Position numbers and translations under genes: made by a program
Notes under the pieces: generated by a model
The model's database searches: none
The model's input: only the letters and a program-made list of their open reading frames with translations
Told to the model about the DNA's origin: nothing
Part shown: positions 60,046 through 64,000 of the stretch, piece after piece
Position numbering within the stretch: position 1 is the first letter of the stretch
Layout of the letters: every line of letters begins with the position of its first letter
Assembly: GCF_003952165.1 (NCBI RefSeq)
Contig: NZ_RXFT01000004.1
Location: 372,001 to 436,000, forward strand
Length of the DNA stretch: 64,000 bases
Direction: 5' to 3'
Source of the DNA: Variovorax guangxiensis
Lineage (GTDB): Bacteria > Pseudomonadota > Gammaproteobacteria > Burkholderiales > Burkholderiaceae_C

Positions 60046-61215
60046 ATGAAGACCATCACCACAAGCGAATCCACCATCGGCATCGTCGGCGCGGGCATCG
60101 GCGGCCTCGTGGCGGCCATCGCGCTGCGGCGCGCGGGCCACGACGTGGTCGTGTTCGAGCAGGCGAAGCAGTTCGCCCGCGTCGGCGCGGACATCAATCT
60201 CACGCCCAATGCGGTGCGCGCGCTCGACGGCCTCGGCGTGGGCGAGGCGGCCCGCGTGACGGCGGCGCGCCCGTCGCACCGCATCAGCCGCACCTACGAC
60301 ACTGGCGAGGAAACCTCGCGCCTGGAGATGGCCGAGACCGCCGAGCAGCGCTACGGTGCGCCGCAGCTCACCATCCACCGCGCCGACCTGCTGGCTGCGC
60401 TGGCCGACATGTTCCCGGCGGAGCAGGTCGCGCTCGGCAAGCGCGCCGGGAAGATCGCTGCCGATGAAAAGGGCGTGAGCCTCTCGTTCGCGGACGGCAC
60501 CGAGGCCCGCGTCGGTGCGCTGATCGGCGCGGACGGCATCCACTCCTGCGTGCGCACCGCGATGTTCGGCGCCGAGAGCCCGCGCTTCACCGGCATCGTG
60601 GCCTACCGTGCCGTGGTGCCGGCCGAGCGCGTGGCCGGCGTGCCCAACCTGGGCGCCTTCACCAAGTGGTGGGGACCGAATCCGCAGAGCCAGATCGTCA
60701 CCTTCCCGCTGAACCGGGGCAAGGACGTCTTCATCTTCGCGACCACGCCGCAGGACAGCTGGCACCTCGAGTCGTGGACCGCGCCCGGCAGCGTCGAGGA
60801 ACTGCGCGAGCAGTACGTGGCCTACCACCCCGAGGCGCGCGCCTTGCTCGACGCCTGCGACACGGTGCTCAAGACCGCGCTGTACGAGCGCGATCCGATG
60901 CCCGCCTGGACCCAGGGCCGCATGGCTCTGCTGGGCGATGCCGCGCACCCGATGCTGCCTTTCATGGCACAGGGCGCCGGCATGGCCATCGAAGACGCCG
61001 TGGTGCTGTCGCGCCACCTCGAAGGCGTGGCGATGGCTGACGTGCCGGCCGCGCTGAAGCGCTTCGAGACCGCGCGCATCGAGCGAGCCAGCCACGTCCA
61101 GCTCGGCTCGCGCGGCAACAACTGGCTGCGCGAAGGCGGCAACGCCGACTGGGTCTACGGCTACGACGCCTGGGCCGTGCCGCTCGCGACCCCGGCCATG
61201 GCGGCTGCCGCCTGA
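60046..61215 (+). CDS. FAD-dependent aromatic monooxygenase (salicylate-hydroxylase type)
   Basis: Product is 389 residues. The three class A flavin motifs are present: IGIVGAGIGGLVAAIALRRA (GxGxxG), GADGIHSCVR (DG) and LLGDAAHPMLPFMAQGAGMA (GD). Close relatives hydroxylate salicylate, 3- or 4-hydroxybenzoate or 6-hydroxynicotinate using NAD(P)H. It likely hydroxylates a pathway intermediate. It is 27 bases after the binding protein. Confidence 0.92.
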   Translation: MKTITTSESTIGIVGAGIGGLVAAIALRRAGHDVVVFEQAKQFARVGADINLTPNAVRALDGLGVGEAARVTAARPSHRISRTYDTGEETSRLEMAETAEQRYGAPQLTIHRADLLAALADMFPAEQVALGKRAGKIAADEKGVSLSFADGTEARVGALIGADGIHSCVRTAMFGAESPRFTGIVAYRAVVPAERVAGVPNLGAFTKWWGPNPQSQIVTFPLNRGKDVFIFATTPQDSWHLESWTAPGSVEELREQYVAYHPEARALLDACDTVLKTALYERDPMPAWTQGRMALLGDAAHPMLPFMAQGAGMAIEDAVVLSRHLEGVAMADVPAALKRFETARIERASHVQLGSRGNNWLREGGNADWVYGYDAWAVPLATPAMAAAA

Positions 61216-61249
61216 ATCTTCAATTCATTCCGCCCTACGGAGGCCCACG

Positions 61250-61474
61250 ATGCAAACCCAAGACCGCTACCTGCAACCGCACCAGGCGCGCCGGCGCCCC
61301 GCGACCACCTATGAAGACCTGCTGGGCGACGTGATCGAGCGCGCCTTCGCCGACGGCATCCACGACCTGCCGGGGCTGGTGCAGCGCCTGAACGACAGCG
61401 GCCTGGCCACGCCGGGCGGCCAGCAATGGACCGAAGAGCTGTATCGCAAGGAATTGGCGGCGCTGGCTGCCTGA
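61250..61474 (+). CDS. Small recombinase-like helix-turn-helix protein
   Basis: Product is 74 residues, starting MQTQDRYLQPHQARRRPATT, with a helix-turn-helix-like core (DLPGLVQRLNDSGLATPGGQ) resembling the short DNA-binding domain seen in some recombinases. Such small proteins occur beside Rieske oxygenase genes. It sits 17 bases before the oxygenase gene with a good ribosome site, so it is an operon member. The function is unknown; regulation or a role in oxygenase assembly are both possible. Confidence 0.75.
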   Translation: MQTQDRYLQPHQARRRPATTYEDLLGDVIERAFADGIHDLPGLVQRLNDSGLATPGGQQWTEELYRKELAALAA

Positions 61475-61491
61475 GAGGGAAAGGGAACATC

Positions 61492-62547
61492 ATGACCATC
61501 GCCATCCAACCCGCCGGCAACGCTGCAGCGGACCCGGTCGACCATCTGCTCGAGATCGGCCTGAAGGACCTCTGGTATCCGATCTGCCCCTCGCACTTCA
61601 TCAAGGAGAACCCCGTCTCCCTGCGCCGCCTCGGCCGCAAGCTCGCGCTGTGGCGCGACGGCGAAGGCGTGCTGCACGCGCTGGAAGACCGCTGCCCGCA
61701 CCGCGGCGCGCCGCTGTCGCAGGGCGTGGTGCTGGGCGACCGGCTCTCGTGCCCGTACCACGGCGTGGAAGTGCGCCACGACGGCGTGGTCACGCGCGTG
61801 CCCGGCAGCCCCGGCTGCAAGCTCGAGGGCTCCAAGGCCACGATGCATTTCCACGTGCAGGAGCGCGCGGGCGCGGTGTTCATCTACAACTCGAAGGAGC
61901 CGGTGGACGTGCCGCCGCCGCTGGTGCTGCCCGAGCAGCTCACCGACGAGGCCGAATACAGCAGCTTCCTCTGCTACACCGAGTGGAAGGGCGACTACCG
62001 CTACGTGCTCGACAACGTGATGGACCCGATGCACGGCACCTACCTGCACAAGCAGTCGCACTCGATGGCCGAGGGCGATTCGAGCGCGAAGTTCGGCATC
62101 CGCCAGACCGACATCGGCTTCGTCTTCGAGAAGGAAGGCCAGCGCAACGTCAACTTCGACTGGACCGAGTGGGCCGACACCGGCATCCACTGGATGCGCC
62201 TCGAGATCCCGTACCCGAAGACCGGTGGCCCCGGCGGCAACTTCATCATCATCGGCGCCTTCTCGCCCATCGTGAAGGGCATGACGGCCACCTTCTTCTG
62301 GCGCGTGCGCAAGCTGCAGCCGGGCTGGCAGCGCGACACCTGGCGCTTCCTCTACCGCAATCGCCTGGAGGCGCGCCACTGGCACGTGCTGGAGCAGGAC
62401 CGCGTGATGCTCGAAGAGATGGAAGCCGACGCCAACCAGCACGAGAACCTGTACCAGCACGACCTGGGCATCGTCCGCCTGCGCCGACACATGCGCAATC
62501 TGGCGGTCGCGCAACTCGCCCAGGCGAGCGAGACCGCTACGGCCTGA
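61492..62547 (+). CDS. Rieske non-haem iron oxygenase, catalytic subunit
   Basis: Product is 351 residues. The Rieske [2Fe-2S] motif is CPHRGAPLSQG followed by SCPYHG; the mononuclear iron site is DNVMDPMHGTYLH (Asp, two His). Length and C-terminus fit the single-subunit phthalate/vanillate (VanA) type rather than alpha3beta3 enzymes. It would hydroxylate or demethylate an aromatic acid with electrons from the reductase encoded next. Confidence 0.94.
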   Translation: MTIAIQPAGNAAADPVDHLLEIGLKDLWYPICPSHFIKENPVSLRRLGRKLALWRDGEGVLHALEDRCPHRGAPLSQGVVLGDRLSCPYHGVEVRHDGVVTRVPGSPGCKLEGSKATMHFHVQERAGAVFIYNSKEPVDVPPPLVLPEQLTDEAEYSSFLCYTEWKGDYRYVLDNVMDPMHGTYLHKQSHSMAEGDSSAKFGIRQTDIGFVFEKEGQRNVNFDWTEWADTGIHWMRLEIPYPKTGGPGGNFIIIGAFSPIVKGMTATFFWRVRKLQPGWQRDTWRFLYRNRLEARHWHVLEQDRVMLEEMEADANQHENLYQHDLGIVRLRRHMRNLAVAQLAQASETATA

Positions 62548-62566
62548 CAGGGGAGAGAGCTTCGCC

Positions 62567-63535
62567 ATGTCTTCCCCAACGCTCAACGCCCTGGTGCACA
62601 CCATGCGCTACGAGGCCGACGGCATCGTGAGCGTCGAGTTCCGGCCGGCCACGCCCGCGGTGGATTTCCCCGCCTTCGAGGCCGGCTCGCACATCGACCT
62701 GCACCTGCCCAACGGGCTGGTGCGCAGCTACTCGCTGTGCAACCCGGCTAGCGACCGCCAGCGCTACGTGGTGGGCGTGCTCAACGACCGCAAGAGCCGC
62801 GGCGGTTCGCGCTACGTGCACCAGCAGCTGCGCGTGGGCATGACGCTGCCCATCTCGGCGCCGCGCAACAACTTCAAGCTGGAAGAGGGCGCCGAGCGCT
62901 CGGTGCTCGTGGCCGGTGGCATCGGCGTCACGCCCATCTGGTGCATGCTGCAGCGGCTGGTGGCCATCGACAGGCCGGTCGAGATCGTCTACTGCGCCCG
63001 CACCCGCAAGGAGGCCGCCTTCTGCGACGCCATCGAGGCGCTGGCGAAAGAAAAGTCGGTTGAGCTCACCTGGCACTTCGACGACGAGAAGGGAGCGCCG
63101 CCCAACCTCGTCGAGCTGCTGTCGGGCAAGGGCGCCTCCAGCCACTACTACTGCTGCGGGCCCACGCCGATGCTCGATGCCTTCGAGAAGAGCTGCGAGC
63201 AGCTGGGCTATGCCAACGCGCACATCGAGCGCTTCGCCGCGGTGCAGGTGGAATCGGGCGCCGCCTCGCAGGCCTGCGTGGTGGAGTGCGCCAGGAGCGG
63301 CAGGAGCGTCGAGGTGCCGGCGGGCAAGTCGATTCTCGACAGCCTGATCGACGCCGGGCTCAACCCCGACCACAGCTGCAAGGAAGGCGTGTGCGGCGCC
63401 TGCGAGACGGCGGTGCTCGAAGGCGATATCGACCACCACGACGGCATCCTCACCAAGATCGAACGTGCGTCCAACAAGACCATGATGATCTGCGTCTCTC
63501 GCTGCAAGGGCGAGCGTCTGGTGCTCGACATCTGA
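62567..63535 (+). CDS. Oxygenase reductase (FMN, NAD(P)H, C-terminal [2Fe-2S])
   Basis: Product is 322 residues in the phthalate-dioxygenase-reductase order. The flavin motif is RSYSLCN, the nucleotide motif is VAGGIGVTPIWCML and CCGPTPMLDAFE, and a plant-type ferredoxin domain at the C-terminus has DHSCKEGVCGACETAVLEG and a fourth Cys in MICVSRC. It feeds electrons to the adjacent Rieske oxygenase (VanB-like). Confidence 0.95.
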   Translation: MSSPTLNALVHTMRYEADGIVSVEFRPATPAVDFPAFEAGSHIDLHLPNGLVRSYSLCNPASDRQRYVVGVLNDRKSRGGSRYVHQQLRVGMTLPISAPRNNFKLEEGAERSVLVAGGIGVTPIWCMLQRLVAIDRPVEIVYCARTRKEAAFCDAIEALAKEKSVELTWHFDDEKGAPPNLVELLSGKGASSHYYCCGPTPMLDAFEKSCEQLGYANAHIERFAAVQVESGAASQACVVECARSGRSVEVPAGKSILDSLIDAGLNPDHSCKEGVCGACETAVLEGDIDHHDGILTKIERASNKTMMICVSRCKGERLVLDI

Positions 63536-63579
63536 ACAGGGCCGAAGGCCGACAGAAGAAAACTACCCGAGACAACTCA

Positions 63580-64000
63580 ATGAAAAAGTATCTGATCGCG
63601 CTGGCTGCGGCCAGCGGGGCTGGCGCAGCGCTGGCCCAATCTTCCCTCACGCTCTTCGGCGTGGTAGATGCGGCCGTCACCTACACCAAGGGAAGCGGCC
63701 CCGGTTCGGCCCACAAGACGCAACTGAGCAACAGCGGCAACATGTTCAGCCGCCTCGGTTTTCGCGGCACGGAAGACCTGGGCGGCGGCTACTCCGCCAA
63801 CTTCTGGCTGGAGATGGGCCTGCAGAACGACAGCGCGCAGGGCTTTCCTTCGAACACCAACAACCAGGCCAGCGGCAACGGGCCGGCGGGCGTGCTGAGC
63901 TTCAACCGCCGCTCCACCGTGAGCCTCGCCGGCCCCTTCGGCGAATTGCGGCTGGGCCGCGACTACGTGCCGGCCTTCTGGAACACGGCCATCTTCGATC
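63580..64000 (+). CDS. Gram-negative porin (3' end beyond window)
   Basis: 140 codons are visible. The signal peptide (YLIALAAASGAGAALAQ) precedes the typical betaproteobacterial porin start SSLTLFGVVDAAVTYTKG, then GFRGTEDLGGGYSANFWLEM and FNRRSTVSLAGPFGELRLGR. This 16-stranded trimeric porin family (Porin_4) carries small solutes across the outer membrane. Its place after the oxygenase genes suggests uptake of the pathway substrate. The window edge truncates it. Confidence 0.93.
   Translation, partial: MKKYLIALAAASGAGAALAQSSLTLFGVVDAAVTYTKGSGPGSAHKTQLSNSGNMFSRLGFRGTEDLGGGYSANFWLEMGLQNDSAQGFPSNTNNQASGNGPAGVLSFNRRSTVSLAGPFGELRLGRDYVPAFWNTAIFD

Overview
The window looks like chromosomal DNA from a GC-rich betaproteobacterium of the order Burkholderiales. 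The most likely family is Comamonadaceae, and a Variovorax-like genus fits best. This is inferred from codon and GC usage, orphan Bug/TctC-type binding proteins, a Gram-negative porin, an alaS of betaproteobacterial type, and a Comamonadaceae-looking intergenic repeat. No species-level marker is present.

Region 1 (1-12.2 kb): a tightly coupled leftward operon. It encodes a family-5 peptide-binding protein, a zinc M14/aspartoacylase-like enzyme, a complete Dpp/Opp-type ABC importer (two permeases, two ATPases), an FAD amine/amino-acid oxidase with an extra N-terminal domain, and an NRPS (A-PCP-C, cut by the window edge). A divergent AraC-type regulator lies at its head. Together these suggest uptake, processing and reassembly of a small peptide or amino-acid-derived compound.

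Region 2 (12.2-38.6 kb): a non-flagellar type III secretion (T3SS) island. Genes sctQ-sctR run leftward. Genes sctV-S-C-D-(small ORF)-F?-I-J-K-L-N-O-T-U run rightward. Beyond sctR lies a roughly 3,300-residue protein with coiled coils, hydrophobic hairpins, a clan-CD-like His/Cys peptidase signature, 51-residue tandem repeats and a Pro/Thr tail. It and the sctV operon carry a nearly identical operator-plus-promoter block (20 of 22 bases, then matching -35/-10), so it is the best candidate secreted substrate. No needle-length regulator (sctP), gatekeeper (sctW), translocator or chaperone gene is visible. SctU lacks the conserved NPTH autocleavage motif. Two closely related AraC-family genes bracket the island in inverted orientation, and a LuxR-type regulator with an autoinducer-binding domain follows.

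Region 3 (38.6-48.7 kb): mostly housekeeping and conserved genes. These are an AraC regulator divergent from a TauE/SafE permease, tRNA-Gly(CCC), small hypothetical genes, a gene-poor stretch between opposed terminators, a ferritin-like di-iron protein, alaS, a panE-like reductase and dadA, which ends in a strong terminator.

Region 4 (48.9-64 kb): a rightward catabolic cluster. It holds two orphan Bug binding proteins, two short-chain dehydrogenases (one without the usual Tyr/Lys pair), a cupin, an alpha/beta hydrolase, an IclR regulator, a ThDP enzyme, an aspartate-dehydrogenase-like protein, an aldehyde dehydrogenase, a two-domain VOC/extradiol-type protein, an FAD monooxygenase, a small HTH protein, a Rieske oxygenase with its reductase, and a porin cut by the window edge. 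It probably handles an aromatic or heterocyclic acid, but the substrate cannot be read from sequence.
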